From: Rikenella microfusus DSM 15922
GTDB lineage: Bacteria; Bacteroidota; Bacteroidia; Bacteroidales; Rikenellaceae
Direction: 5' to 3'
Assembly: GCF_000427365.1 (NCBI RefSeq)
Contig: NZ_KE386488.1
Span: 1,178,001-1,242,000, forward strand
Length of the DNA: 64,000 nt
Shown here: piece by piece, positions 51,471-59,743 of the stretch
Position numbering within the stretch: the stretch's first letter is position 1
Layout: every line of letters begins with the position of its first letter
The notes under the pieces: model-generated
Seen by the model: only the letters and a program-made list of their open reading frames with translations
Databases searched by the model: none
Told to the model about the DNA's origin: nothing
Made by a program: the position numbers and the translations under genes

Positions 51471-52187
51471 TTACAGTAAGAACGACAGATCGTCGTCGGC
51501 CGTCAGCTCTTTCGGCGCCTGCCCGTAGCGGAACAACCGCAACGGCTTTTTACCGATCAGCGACAGTTTCCCGTCTTCGGCCAGCAGCATGCAACCTTCA
51601 CGGAGACCCGCCACGTTCATCCCTTTGTTCGCCGCGATATATTCCTCGATACGCATTTCGCGCGTCTCTCCGGCATGTCCGTCCGGATGAGCGTCCAGGT
51701 AATGCGGATTGATTTGGAACGGAATGAGATTCAAGGCCTTGAACGACATCGGTTCCACGATGGGCATGTCGTTCGTGGTGCAGATCGTCGGACAACTCAT
51801 GTTCGAGCCGGCGCTCCAGCCGATATACGGCACTCCCCGTTCGGCGACCGCTTCCCGGATCGGTTCGTACAACCCCTGGTCCTGCATCGTTTTGGCGAGG
51901 TGGAACGTATTTCCGCCGCCCACTACGATCGCCTGCGCCCCGCGTACCGCTTCCGCCGGATTCGCATAGCGGTGCACCGAATCCACTTTCACCCCGAACT
52001 CCGCGAACCGGGCGGCCACTTTGGCCTGATACTCGTCATAACTGAACGTAACGGCCGCATAAGGCACGAAAAGCACCGTGTCCACTTTCCGGGCCGAGGC
52101 CGCCAGAAAATCGGCGATATGCCCTTTCGGATATTCCAGATAGGCTTCGCCCGCATTGGTCGAATTGCTGATAAGGAGCAGTCGCAT
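51471..52187 (-). CDS. pepE: peptidase E (alpha-aspartyl dipeptidase)
   Basis: A cytosolic serine dipeptidase of family S51 that cleaves Asp-X dipeptides. 238 residues with MRLLLISNSTNAGEAYLEY at the start (the residues after STN shape the Asp pocket), AIVVGGGNTFHL (about 86-97), the nucleophile in YIGWSAGSNMS (about 121-131), and PFQINPHYLDAHPDGHAGET, whose His completes the active site. It starts 43 bases after the lgt stop on the same strand, so the two may share a transcript. Confidence 0.94.
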   Translation of the reverse strand: MRLLLISNSTNAGEAYLEYPKGHIADFLAASARKVDTVLFVPYAAVTFSYDEYQAKVAARFAEFGVKVDSVHRYANPAEAVRGAQAIVVGGGNTFHLAKTMQDQGLYEPIREAVAERGVPYIGWSAGSNMSCPTICTTNDMPIVEPMSFKALNLIPFQINPHYLDAHPDGHAGETREMRIEEYIAANKGMNVAGLREGCMLLAEDGKLSLIGKKPLRLFRYGQAPKELTADDDLSFLL

Positions 52188-52230
52188 AGTCTTCGTATGT
52201 TTTAGATCGTTAGGTTTATCCGTCCGGCGG

Positions 52231-53097
52231 CTATTTTTTCCGCTTTGCCGCCGCGTTTCCGGCCAGCGGCATATCCGTATAAGGCTGAGCAGGCCGCCGC
52301 AAAGCCCGCCACAGGATGATCCCGCCTCCGACGATGAACGGTATGCTGAGTATCTGGCCCATATTGAGCGCCATCGCCTGTTCCCAGGCTTCCTGCGGCA
52401 GTTTGATCGACTCGATGAGCAGCCGCACCGTGAACAGCAGGATCAGAAACAGTCCGAAAATGACGCCCCGCCTTTCTTCGGCCAGTTTCGTGCGCCAGTA
52501 GAGATGCGCCAACAGGAAAAAGATCGCCAGGTAGGCCACGGCCTCGTAAATCTGCGTCGGGTGCATCGGCACCGTTTCGCCCGTCCGGACGAAGACGAAA
52601 CCCCACGGCAGCGACGTCGGGTCGCCGTAGATTTCGGAGTTCATCAGGTTGCCCAGACGCACCAGCGCTCCGCTGAGCGGCACCATGACCGCCACCCGGT
52701 CGAGTATCCAGATGTACGGGAATTTCCATTTGCGGGCAAAGAGCCACAATCCTACCAGCAGTCCGATGGCCGCGCCGTGGCTGGCCAGTCCGCCGCCGCG
52801 GATGTCGAGCAGCTTGATCCAGGGAAATTCCGGCATGAACGGGTGGAGGAAATATTCTCCCGGCTCGTAGAACAGGCAATGTCCCAACCGGGCGCCGATA
52901 ATGGTGGCGAACACGCCGTAGAGGAATCCGGAATCGACCAGCCGCGGATCGAGTCCCTCCCGCTTCACCATGCGGGCGAATATCCAGAGGGCGATCAGCA
53001 GTGCGGCGGCCCACAGCACGCCGTACCAGGCTATTTCGAGCGAACCGATGGAAAATGCGACGGGGTCGGCGTCCCAAACGACGGAAAGCGGGATCAT
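52231..53097 (-). CDS. lgt: prolipoprotein diacylglyceryl transferase
   Basis: First step of lipoprotein maturation: moves diacylglycerol from phosphatidylglycerol to the lipobox cysteine. 288 residues from ATG 53097 with about seven transmembrane segments. It has the catalytic-histidine loop RGGGLASHGAAIGLLVGL, the Lgt signature RLGNLMNSEIYGDPTSLPWG and HPTQIYEA. It would serve the several lipoproteins in this window. The more upstream in-frame ATG (53142) lies at the -7 box itself and is unlikely. Confidence 0.94.
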   Translation of the reverse strand: MIPLSVVWDADPVAFSIGSLEIAWYGVLWAAALLIALWIFARMVKREGLDPRLVDSGFLYGVFATIIGARLGHCLFYEPGEYFLHPFMPEFPWIKLLDIRGGGLASHGAAIGLLVGLWLFARKWKFPYIWILDRVAVMVPLSGALVRLGNLMNSEIYGDPTSLPWGFVFVRTGETVPMHPTQIYEAVAYLAIFFLLAHLYWRTKLAEERRGVIFGLFLILLFTVRLLIESIKLPQEAWEQAMALNMGQILSIPFIVGGGIILWRALRRPAQPYTDMPLAGNAAAKRKK

Positions 53098-53139
53098 AAG
53101 CAAAGGGTTATCGTGTAAATTACGAAAGGGTATATCGAG

Positions 53140-53147
53140 CAAAAGTA
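53140..53147 (-). promoter_or_regulatory. -7 box for lgt
   Basis: Minus strand TACTTTTG; 42 bases before the ATG at 53097, supporting that start. Confidence 0.55.
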
Positions 53148-53304
53148 CACTTTTTTACGGGATTCGCCGTATGGCCCGGAAAGCGGCTCCGGCAAATCGC
53201 GGGAAGAAGACGGGAAAATCGCTCCGCGATTATTCAGGTCGGCGAAAATTCGTTGAGAAATACACAAAGCCGTCTTCCGCGATACGAATCGGAGCGAAAA
53301 AGAT

Positions 53305-53312
53305 TACATTTG
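53305..53312 (+). promoter_or_regulatory. -7 box for asd
   Basis: TACATTTG, exact TAnnTTTG, 34 bases before the asd ATG, in the divergent gap with lgt. Confidence 0.6.
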
Positions 53313-53345
53313 CAATTCCTTAAGTAATTACAACGAAAAACCGAT

Positions 53346-54344
53346 ATGAAAGTAGCAGTATTCGGCGCGACAGGGCTTGTCGGCGGCCGTATGTTGACCG
53401 TGCTCGCAGAGCGCAATTTCCCCGTAACGGAGCTGATCCCCATCGCCTCGGAACGTTCCGCAGGCAAAAAAGTCGCTTTCGGGGGTAAGGAATGGACGGT
53501 AGTGACTCCGCAGGTCGGGTTGGACATGAAGCCCGAACTGGCGATCTTCTCGGCCGGCGGGCAGACCTCGCTGGACTGGGCTCCCAAATTCGCGCAAATG
53601 GGTTGCTACGTAGTGGACAACAGCTCGGCCTGGCGCATGGACCCGACCAAGAAACTGGTCATCCCGGAAATCAACGCCGATGTGCTGACCCCGGAAGACC
53701 GTATTATCGCCAACCCGAATTGCTCGACGATCCAGATGTTGATGGCCCTGGCCCCGATCTACCGTACCTACGGCATCCGCCGTATCGTGGTATCGACCTA
53801 TCAGGCCATCACCGGTACCGGGATGCGTGCCGTGACCCAGATGGAAAACGAACGCAACGGGGTGACGGACGGCCCGATGATCTACCCGCACGTGATCGAC
53901 CGCAACTGCATCCCGCAGTGCGACAGTTTCACCGAAAACGGCTATACCAAAGAAGAGATGAAACTGGTCAACGAAACCCACAAGATTTTCGGGGACGACT
54001 CGATTCTCGTTTCGCCCACCGCCATCCGCGTTCCGGTCGTGGGGGGCCATTCGGAATCGATCAATGTGGAGACTGTCAAGGATTTCACCATCGAAGAGGT
54101 ACGCGCCCTGCTCGAACGCACGCCGGGCCTCAAGGTGGTGGACTGCCCCGAACGTTCCGAATATCCGATGGCCGTGACTGCCCAGCACCACGACGAAGTG
54201 TTCGTAGGCCGCCTGCGTCGGGATATTTCCAATCCGAAAGCGATGAACATGTGGGTCGTGGCCGACAACCTGCGCAAAGGGGCGGCGACCAACGCCGTGC
54301 AGATCGCCCAGTACCTGTTGGAAAAAGGGTTCATCCAGGCGTAA
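53346..54344 (+). CDS. asd: aspartate-semialdehyde dehydrogenase
   Basis: NADPH-dependent reduction of aspartyl phosphate in the lysine, threonine, methionine and diaminopimelate branch. 332 residues: VAVFGATGLVGGRML (about 3-17), VVDNSSAWRMD, the nucleophilic cysteine in NPNCSTIQM (Cys126), STYQAITGTGM and RVPVVGGHSESINVE. A terminator follows at once, so it is monocistronic. Confidence 0.96.
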   Translation: MKVAVFGATGLVGGRMLTVLAERNFPVTELIPIASERSAGKKVAFGGKEWTVVTPQVGLDMKPELAIFSAGGQTSLDWAPKFAQMGCYVVDNSSAWRMDPTKKLVIPEINADVLTPEDRIIANPNCSTIQMLMALAPIYRTYGIRRIVVSTYQAITGTGMRAVTQMENERNGVTDGPMIYPHVIDRNCIPQCDSFTENGYTKEEMKLVNETHKIFGDDSILVSPTAIRVPVVGGHSESINVETVKDFTIEEVRALLERTPGLKVVDCPERSEYPMAVTAQHHDEVFVGRLRRDISNPKAMNMWVVADNLRKGAATNAVQIAQYLLEKGFIQA

Positions 54345-54369
54345 CGCCCCGTTTTTGACGACGTATCGG

Positions 54370-54403
54370 ACCGTTTCCCGCCTCCGGGCAGGAAACGGTT
54401 TTT
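54370..54403 (+). terminator. rho-independent terminator of asd
   Basis: Stem ACCGTTTCC/GGAAACGGT with a 12-base loop, then TTTTT; 25 bases after the asd stop. Confidence 0.88.
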
Positions 54404-54459
54404 CGTATGGAAGAGCCTCCCTGCGGACGAAAGGACGGACGCGGAGAGGAAATAAAGGT

Positions 54460-54467
54460 TATCTTTG
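54460..54467 (+). promoter_or_regulatory. -7 box upstream of tyrS
   Basis: TATCTTTG, exact match. It is about 200 bases before tyrS, with a family 2 palindromic element lying between, so the tyrS leader would contain that element. Confidence 0.55.
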
Positions 54468-54487
54468 CAAATAAAAAAGATAAGGCA

Positions 54488-54648
54488 AGTATATACGACT
54501 TTATCCAAAACCGTGCAACGATCTCCCCGAGCGGCCCTGCGGTATCGCCCGGCACAGGCGAACGGGAGTCTTCGCCGAGAAAGGGGGGCGCGGGCCGAAA
54601 GGCATTGAATCAGACGCACGGATCGAATGAAATAAAGTCGCATATAGC
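54488..54648. repeat. palindromic intergenic element, family 2 copy b
   Basis: About 160 bp. Ends TATATACGACTTTATCC (54490-54506) and AATAAAGTCGCATATA (54631-54646) are inverted repeats. The interior has CCGTGCAACGATCTCCCC and CGAGCGGCCCTGCGG, matching 57139-57172, and a CGCGGGCC stretch. It lies wholly in the tyrS leader. Confidence 0.75.
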
Positions 54649-54670
54649 GGCCTAAAAAACGACAGCACCG

Positions 54671-55957
54671 ATGGATTTTATCGAAGAACTGACCTGGCGC
54701 GGCATGATACACGACATGATGCCCGGCACCGCCGAACAACTGAAAAAAGAGATGACCACCGCTTACGTGGGGATCGACCCCACGGCCGACTCCCTGCATA
54801 TCGGGCACCTGGTGGGCGTGATGATGCTCAAGCATTTCCAGCGGTGCGGCCATAAACCTGTCGCTCTGATCGGCGGCGCCACCGGGATGATCGGCGACCC
54901 CAGCGGCAAATCGCTGGAACGCAACCTGCTCGACGAGGAGACCCTGCGCCGCAACCAGGCCGCCATCAAAGCCCAGCTCTCCAAACTCATCGACTTCGAC
55001 AGCACGGCCCCCAACGCGGCCGAAATGGTCAATAACTACGACTGGATGAAAGAACAGACCTTCCTGGGCTTTATCCGCGACATCGGGAAACTCATCACCG
55101 TCAATTACATGATGGCCAAGGATTCGGTCAAAAAGCGGTTCAACGGCGAAGGAGAAGGGATGTCTTTCACCGAGTTCACCTACCAGCTGGTACAGGGGTT
55201 CGACTTCCTGCACCTGTACGAAACCAAAAACTGCAAACTCCAGTTGGGCGGTTCCGACCAGTGGGGCAACATCACCACTGGTACCGAGCTGATCCGCCGC
55301 AAGGCCGGCGGCGAAGCGTTCGCCCTGACCTGTCCGCTCATCAAGAAAGCCGACGGCACCAAATTCGGGAAGACCGAGAGCGGCAACGTATGGCTCGATC
55401 CGCGCTACACCTCGCCTTACAAATTCTACCAGTTCTGGGTCAATGTGAGCGACGAAGACGCCGAACGGTATATCAAGATATTCACGATGCTCGACAAGGA
55501 GACCGTCGAAGCCCTGATCGCCGAACACCGTGAGGCGCCGCACCTGCGCAAGTTGCAGAAGAAACTGGCCGAGGAGGTGACCGTGATGATCCACTCGCGC
55601 GAGGATTACGAACGCGCCGTGGCCGCCAGTTCGATCCTGTTCGGCGGCGGGGCCGACGCGCTGAAAGCCGCCGACGAACGGACCATTCTCGAAGTTTTCG
55701 AAGGGGTGCCGCAGTTCGAAATCGCCAGGGCCGATCTGGAGGCCGGCGTGCCGTTCTCGGCGCTCTGTACCGAAAAGGCGTCCCTGTTCGCCTCCAAAGG
55801 CGAGCTTCGCCGGTTGATTCAGGGAGGCGGCATTTCGCTGAACGGTACCAAAACGGCCGATGCGGAACAGACGGTGACCCCGGCCGACCTGATTTCGGGC
55901 AAATTCCTGCTCGTGCAGAAAGGAAAGAAGAATTACTTCCTGATTATTGCGAAATAA
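54671..55957 (+). CDS. tyrS: tyrosyl-tRNA synthetase
   Basis: Class I aminoacyl-tRNA synthetase, 428 residues, TyrRS type 1 of the bacterial kind. [18 protein letters not shown] contains HIGH (about 43-46), [15 protein letters not shown] binds tyrosine, the KMSKS loop reads KFGKT, and the C-terminal S4-like RNA-binding domain covers about 360-428 ([16 protein letters not shown]). The long palindrome-bearing leader may influence expression, but no T-box is expected or seen. Confidence 0.96.
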   Translation: MDFIEELTWRGMIHDMMPGTAEQLKKEMTTAYVGIDPTADSLHIGHLVGVMMLKHFQRCGHKPVALIGGATGMIGDPSGKSLERNLLDEETLRRNQAAIKAQLSKLIDFDSTAPNAAEMVNNYDWMKEQTFLGFIRDIGKLITVNYMMAKDSVKKRFNGEGEGMSFTEFTYQLVQGFDFLHLYETKNCKLQLGGSDQWGNITTGTELIRRKAGGEAFALTCPLIKKADGTKFGKTESGNVWLDPRYTSPYKFYQFWVNVSDEDAERYIKIFTMLDKETVEALIAEHREAPHLRKLQKKLAEEVTVMIHSREDYERAVAASSILFGGGADALKAADERTILEVFEGVPQFEIARADLEAGVPFSALCTEKASLFASKGELRRLIQGGGISLNGTKTADAEQTVTPADLISGKFLLVQKGKKNYFLIIAK

Positions 55958-55971
55958 CGAGGCGGATTGCC

Positions 55972-55979
55972 TAACTTTG
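55972..55979 (+). promoter_or_regulatory. possible -7 box for the TlpA-like gene
   Basis: TAACTTTG, exact match. It ends at the base just before the tyrS terminator hairpin, so a transcript from it would begin inside the hairpin. It may be a coincidence. Confidence 0.35.
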
Positions 55980-56012
55980 AAGGGACTTCCCGACGGGGAA
56001 AGTCCCTTTTTT
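55980..56012 (+). terminator. rho-independent terminator of tyrS
   Basis: Stem AAGGGACTT/AAGTCCCTT, extended by CCC/GGG, then TTTTTT; 22 bases after the stop. Confidence 0.92.
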
Positions 56013-56033
56013 CGTATCCAAACCCGAACCGCC

Positions 56034-57110
56034 ATGTTCAGACACCTGTTTTTCGCAACCGCCGCACTGTTTACGGTCGGCACCGCCTCGGCCTGGAAAA
56101 TCGAGGGCCGCATCGCCGGCGTGGCCGACAAAGATTCGGTTTCCGTTATGCTTTTCCGCTATTGGGGCAACATCGGACGCAGCATCCAAACGGACACCAT
56201 CCGTAACGGTCGATTCTCTTTTTCAGACACTTTGCCCGCAAGCGAGATGGTGATGATGTCGATCCGTGCCGGCAACGGGCGCACGACTTCCAACCTGTGG
56301 ATAACCGATACCACGGAAATCCGTATCGGCGGAGCCGCCGACGGAAAGTGGACTGCGGCGAGCAATGAGCCGGAGCAGGAGATAGAACAGGCGATAGATG
56401 CGATCGATCTCTCCGACTTGGACAGCCTGTTGGAGACCGACGAAGGCTACTGGAAGTACCGCGATTCCGTATGGCGAATCCACGTAGAGCGGCTTTGGCC
56501 GGTTTTCGACCAATACCCCAATTCGCAGGCGATGCTCAACTGCCTGAACTTTTATGTCAAAGTAGGGGCCGTCCCGCACGACAAATTGCAGCGGATATAC
56601 GACCGGCTGACGCCCGAAATGCGCGGCACGTTGAATGGCGAAGCGATCGCCGTGGCCCTCGACCCGCCCCGTATTCCGCAGGTGGGCGAACCTTTCGGCG
56701 ATTTTCAGGCCGCGGATACTTCGGGAGCGACGCACAGGTTGTCGGATTTTGCAGGGCGGGGAAAATACGTTCTGCTGGATTTCTGGAGCGTGGGGTGCGG
56801 CGGATGCTACGCCGCTTTCCCGGAGCTGAAAGAGATTTACGCCCGCTATAAAGACCGGCTCGAAATCGTCGGGGTGAGCCTCGACGCCAATAGAGAGATG
56901 TGGCAGGGAGCGATCATTTGGCAGGCATTGCCGTGGGTGCACCTTTCGGACGGGAAAGGGACGTATGCCGGGGCCGGCGTGCTGTACAAGCCGGATGTCA
57001 TGCCGACTTACGTCCTGATCGATCCGCAGGGCACGATCGTCGAACGGTGGTATCCCGGAGAGGGCGACTTCCGGAACCGGATGATCGAACCGTATCTCGA
57101 AAAGCAATAG
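56034..57110 (+). CDS. DUF4369 / TlpA-like thiol-disulfide oxidoreductase
   Basis: A 358-residue envelope protein. Signal-like N-terminus (about 1-20), a DUF4369 beta domain (about 21-110, IEGRIAGVADKDSVSVMLF), a helical linker and a thioredoxin-fold domain (about 215-358) with redox motif VGCGGCYAAFP (CGGC, Cys255 and Cys258) and the cis-proline loop VMPTYVLIDPQGTI. Such proteins reduce or oxidise periplasmic thiols in Bacteroidota. The motif CGGC differs from the common CxPC. The start ATG 56034 follows the tyrS terminator by 21 bases. Confidence 0.86.
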   Translation: MFRHLFFATAALFTVGTASAWKIEGRIAGVADKDSVSVMLFRYWGNIGRSIQTDTIRNGRFSFSDTLPASEMVMMSIRAGNGRTTSNLWITDTTEIRIGGAADGKWTAASNEPEQEIEQAIDAIDLSDLDSLLETDEGYWKYRDSVWRIHVERLWPVFDQYPNSQAMLNCLNFYVKVGAVPHDKLQRIYDRLTPEMRGTLNGEAIAVALDPPRIPQVGEPFGDFQAADTSGATHRLSDFAGRGKYVLLDFWSVGCGGCYAAFPELKEIYARYKDRLEIVGVSLDANREMWQGAIIWQALPWVHLSDGKGTYAGAGVLYKPDVMPTYVLIDPQGTIVERWYPGEGDFRNRMIEPYLEKQ

Positions 57111-57119
57111 GCGACTCTC

Positions 57120-57207
57120 CATACGACTTTACCCGAAGCCGTGCAACGACCGCCCCAAACGGCCCTACGCCGAAGCCGTTTGACGGCATCGGGCGTGCGG
57201 GCGAAAT
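57120..57207. repeat. half-element of family 2 (copy c)
   Basis: Left end CATACGACTTTACCC followed by CCGTGCAACGACCGCCCC and AACGGCCCTACGCC, as in copies a and b; no matching right end was seen. It lies between the two thioredoxin-fold genes. Confidence 0.6.
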
Positions 57208-57276
57208 ATGCAGAAAACCAGAGACACAGATAAAACAGTTACCAAACAACGGACTACTCACCAAAATATCGAAACC

Positions 57277-57801
57277 ATGCTGAAAAAAATGCTGTTTGCG
57301 GCTTTGGCGCTGGGCTTCTCGCTCGCTGCCGGGGCACAGGAGCCGGCCGGTCAAGTCAAGGTAGGCGACAAACTCTACGATGTGGAACTGCACGATACGG
57401 AGGGCAATTACTCCTACCTGGCCGATTACGCGGGTCAGGACGGGAAATACCTGCTGGTGCTCTTCTGGACGTCGAACTGCCCGCGGTGTCACGCTTCGTT
57501 TCCCGAAGTGGCCAAATACGCGGAAAAATATGCGGACAAACTCTCCGTGGTGGGCGTGATGCTGAGCGACAACCACGACGGCTGGATGGAGATGTACAAA
57601 TACCGCAAACCGTTCGAATGGCCGAACCTTTCGGACGGTAAATTGCTGAAAGACGGGGCGGCGGTGCCGTACGGGATCGGTCTGTATCCGACATTCGTGC
57701 TGGTGGAGCCGGAAGAGGGCAAAATCGTCAGGATGTGGAGCGGTTTCAAACTGGATCGCTTCCAGACCGAAATGCAACCCTATTTCGCCCCGGTGGAGTA
57801 A
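57277..57801 (+). CDS. secreted thioredoxin-fold protein
   Basis: A 174-residue periplasmic thioredoxin-like protein: signal peptide (FAALALGFSLAAGA, about 7-20), then a single TlpA/AhpC-type domain with LLVLFWTSNCPRCHASFPE (CPRC, Cys68 and Cys71) and the cis-Pro loop GLYPTFVLVEPEEG. The arrangement next to a larger DUF4369-TlpA protein suggests a related envelope redox role. The ATG at 57277 gives the signal peptide. Confidence 0.86.
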   Translation: MLKKMLFAALALGFSLAAGAQEPAGQVKVGDKLYDVELHDTEGNYSYLADYAGQDGKYLLVLFWTSNCPRCHASFPEVAKYAEKYADKLSVVGVMLSDNHDGWMEMYKYRKPFEWPNLSDGKLLKDGAAVPYGIGLYPTFVLVEPEEGKIVRMWSGFKLDRFQTEMQPYFAPVE

Positions 57802-57956
57802 CGTTTTCCTTATCGCCGTCGGGAACGGAAAGGAGCATATCCGGCCCGAGCAAGGCCGTGCGTCTGTACCGAAGATCCGCGGGGACCGTACACAAATCCG
57901 CGCCGCGACAGATACCGCCTTTTCAGCGGCAGTAATGGACTTACGGATTCGGGCCG

Positions 57957-58003
57957 AAAAAGCCGCGGTCGCGCCCCGACAAAGGGGCGCGACCGCGGCT
58001 TTT
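57957..58003. terminator. bidirectional terminator
   Basis: A 20-bp near-perfect stem AAAAGCCGCGGTCGCGCCCC with its complement and a 6-base loop, A-run on one side and T-run on the other, between two converging genes (57801 plus, 58076 minus). Confidence 0.9.
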
Positions 58004-58075
58004 CAGGTATCCGGCTGTTTCAGGGAGCCATCGAAAACGGAGCACCCGGACACTCCGCGAACGGGCGCCTGTCGG

Positions 58076-59140
58076 TTACAACAGCTCCTTTACCGCCGCT
58101 TCGATCTCCGTCGGAGGCACATTGCGGCGGACAATGTTCCCTTCCCGATCTATCAGAAAATTGGCCGGGATTTTCTGCACGTTATAGAGCCTCACCGCCG
58201 GAGAGTCTCCCCCCAGCTGGTCGCTCACCGAAATCCACGGCAGACGCTGTTCCGCGACGCTGCGTATCCATTGCGCCTTGTCCGTGTCGAGCGACACCTG
58301 GTAAACCTCGAACCCCTGCGCCGCATGCCGGTTATGGACTTCCACCAGCTCCCGGTTCAATATCTTGAGTTCGGGCAGATTCGATGCCGTGAACGAAAGC
58401 AGAATCACTTTTCCGCCGAGGTCGGACAATTTATGCCGTTTGCCCAGCGCGTCCGGCAGGTCCAGGTCCGGAAACGAAACCACGTTGTCCATGTTCTCGG
58501 CCAGCAGGCGGCCCGTTGCGGCCGCATTTTCGAAGCCCTGCACGTCGGCCGCCAGCGCAAGGGCGTAAGGCGACCCCGGATAGCGGTTGTTCAACGAATC
58601 GCTGACCATTCCGAAATAGACCACGTCCGTAACGTCGTCCGCGAAGACGAACGAGCCGTCCGCCGCCGTCTGGTACAGCGGCACGATAGCCGCCAGCGAA
58701 CCCGCATGCCGGCTGATGAATCCGGCCGCCGCCTGTTTCCGGGCGACCGGGTCGGCCTGTGCCAGAATGTCGTTCGCCTCCTGCACCAGGGCCGAACCTG
58801 CCGAACCCGTTACGTCGTATCGGCGGGCCGTGCTGTCGGAGATGCGGACGACGATTTTTTCCGATGCGTCGGCCAACAGCGGGACATTGCCGCCGCCCGC
58901 GATGCGCAGGTTATAGAATTCCGGCACGCCCGGTTCCTGTTCGATAAAAAGGTTGAAATTCCCGTTCCGGTCGGTCCTGACGGAATCGACGAAACGGGCG
59001 CCCGTCGGAACGACTCGTTCCACGACGATGGTTTTGCCGCTGCCTCCGGCGGCGATGTCGCCGCGGACGGTTACGCCGCTGCCGGAACAACCGGCCAGCA
59101 GGAGGGCTGCCGTTCCGAGAAATGGAGTTATGTTTTTCAT
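58076..59140 (-). CDS. thioredoxin-fold lipoprotein lacking catalytic cysteines
   Basis: A 354-residue lipoprotein (lipobox LLLAGC, Cys18) with a DUF4369-like beta domain (about 22-115) and a C-terminal AhpC/TlpA fold (about 222-354). Where active relatives read W-C-x-x-C, this one has FTASNLPELK: both cysteine positions are leucine (Leu255, Leu258). The rest of the fold (VILLSFTAS, VYQVSLDTDKAQW, the loop KIPANFLIDREGNI) is intact. So it cannot do disulfide chemistry by that motif; a binding or structural role is likely. The two upstream thioredoxin genes face it across a terminator. Confidence 0.84.
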   Translation of the reverse strand: MKNITPFLGTAALLLAGCSGSGVTVRGDIAAGGSGKTIVVERVVPTGARFVDSVRTDRNGNFNLFIEQEPGVPEFYNLRIAGGGNVPLLADASEKIVVRISDSTARRYDVTGSAGSALVQEANDILAQADPVARKQAAAGFISRHAGSLAAIVPLYQTAADGSFVFADDVTDVVYFGMVSDSLNNRYPGSPYALALAADVQGFENAAATGRLLAENMDNVVSFPDLDLPDALGKRHKLSDLGGKVILLSFTASNLPELKILNRELVEVHNRHAAQGFEVYQVSLDTDKAQWIRSVAEQRLPWISVSDQLGGDSPAVRLYNVQKIPANFLIDREGNIVRRNVPPTEIEAAVKELL

Positions 59141-59174
59141 AGTATGGTTCGGGGTTAGGTACGATGTCCGGTTA

Positions 59175-59182
59175 CAAATATA
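59175..59182 (-). promoter_or_regulatory. -7 box for the thioredoxin-fold lipoprotein
   Basis: Minus strand TATATTTG; 34 bases before the ATG at 59140. Confidence 0.55.
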
Positions 59183-59202
59183 GCCTTTTCCGCGGGGGTT
59201 CC

Positions 59203-59562
59203 CTATTTTTTGAACATGAAATAGACCGCCAGCACGAGGAAAAAGGCCCCGAACAGGTGGTTGAGCCGGAGCGTTTCGGTTTTGAAAAACAGGGTGGTGA
59301 AAACGGCGAAGACGAGCAGTGTGACGACCTCCTGGATCACTTTGAGCTGCAAGAGGCTGAACGGGCCTCCGGTACCTTCGAAGCCGATGCGGTTCGCCGG
59401 AATCATGAAACTGTATTCGAACAGGGCGATGCACCAGCTGACCAGAACGATACCCCACAAGGGCAGCCCCTGGAAGAATTTGAACCGCAGCTGGCCGTAC
59501 CAGGCCAGCGTCATGAACGAGTTGGAGACTACCAACAGCAGAATCGCGTATATTCCTTTCAT
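59203..59562 (-). CDS. DMT-family small membrane protein (DUF486)
   Basis: A 119-residue inner-membrane protein with four hydrophobic helices (about 3-21, 33-52, 74-93, 97-116). SWCIALFEYSFMIPANRIG and QLKVIQEVVTLLVFAVF are the most recognisable parts of DUF486, a branch of the drug/metabolite transporter fold. Substrate unknown. Confidence 0.85.
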   Translation of the reverse strand: MKGIYAILLLVVSNSFMTLAWYGQLRFKFFQGLPLWGIVLVSWCIALFEYSFMIPANRIGFEGTGGPFSLLQLKVIQEVVTLLVFAVFTTLFFKTETLRLNHLFGAFFLVLAVYFMFKK

Positions 59563-59743
59563 GTTTAGCAGGGTAAACGGATATGGCGTTGTCCGGCGCC
59601 TGTCGTCCGTACGACGTCCCCCGGCACGGAAGAACCGGTGCTTTCCGGGCGGAGGCCGGAGATTTTCGGCGATGCGGGGGAAGCCTGCGGCGCGGTTGTC
59701 TTTTCCGGGTCTGTCCGGTTCCGGCGTTTTCCGGGGCGGCGTT

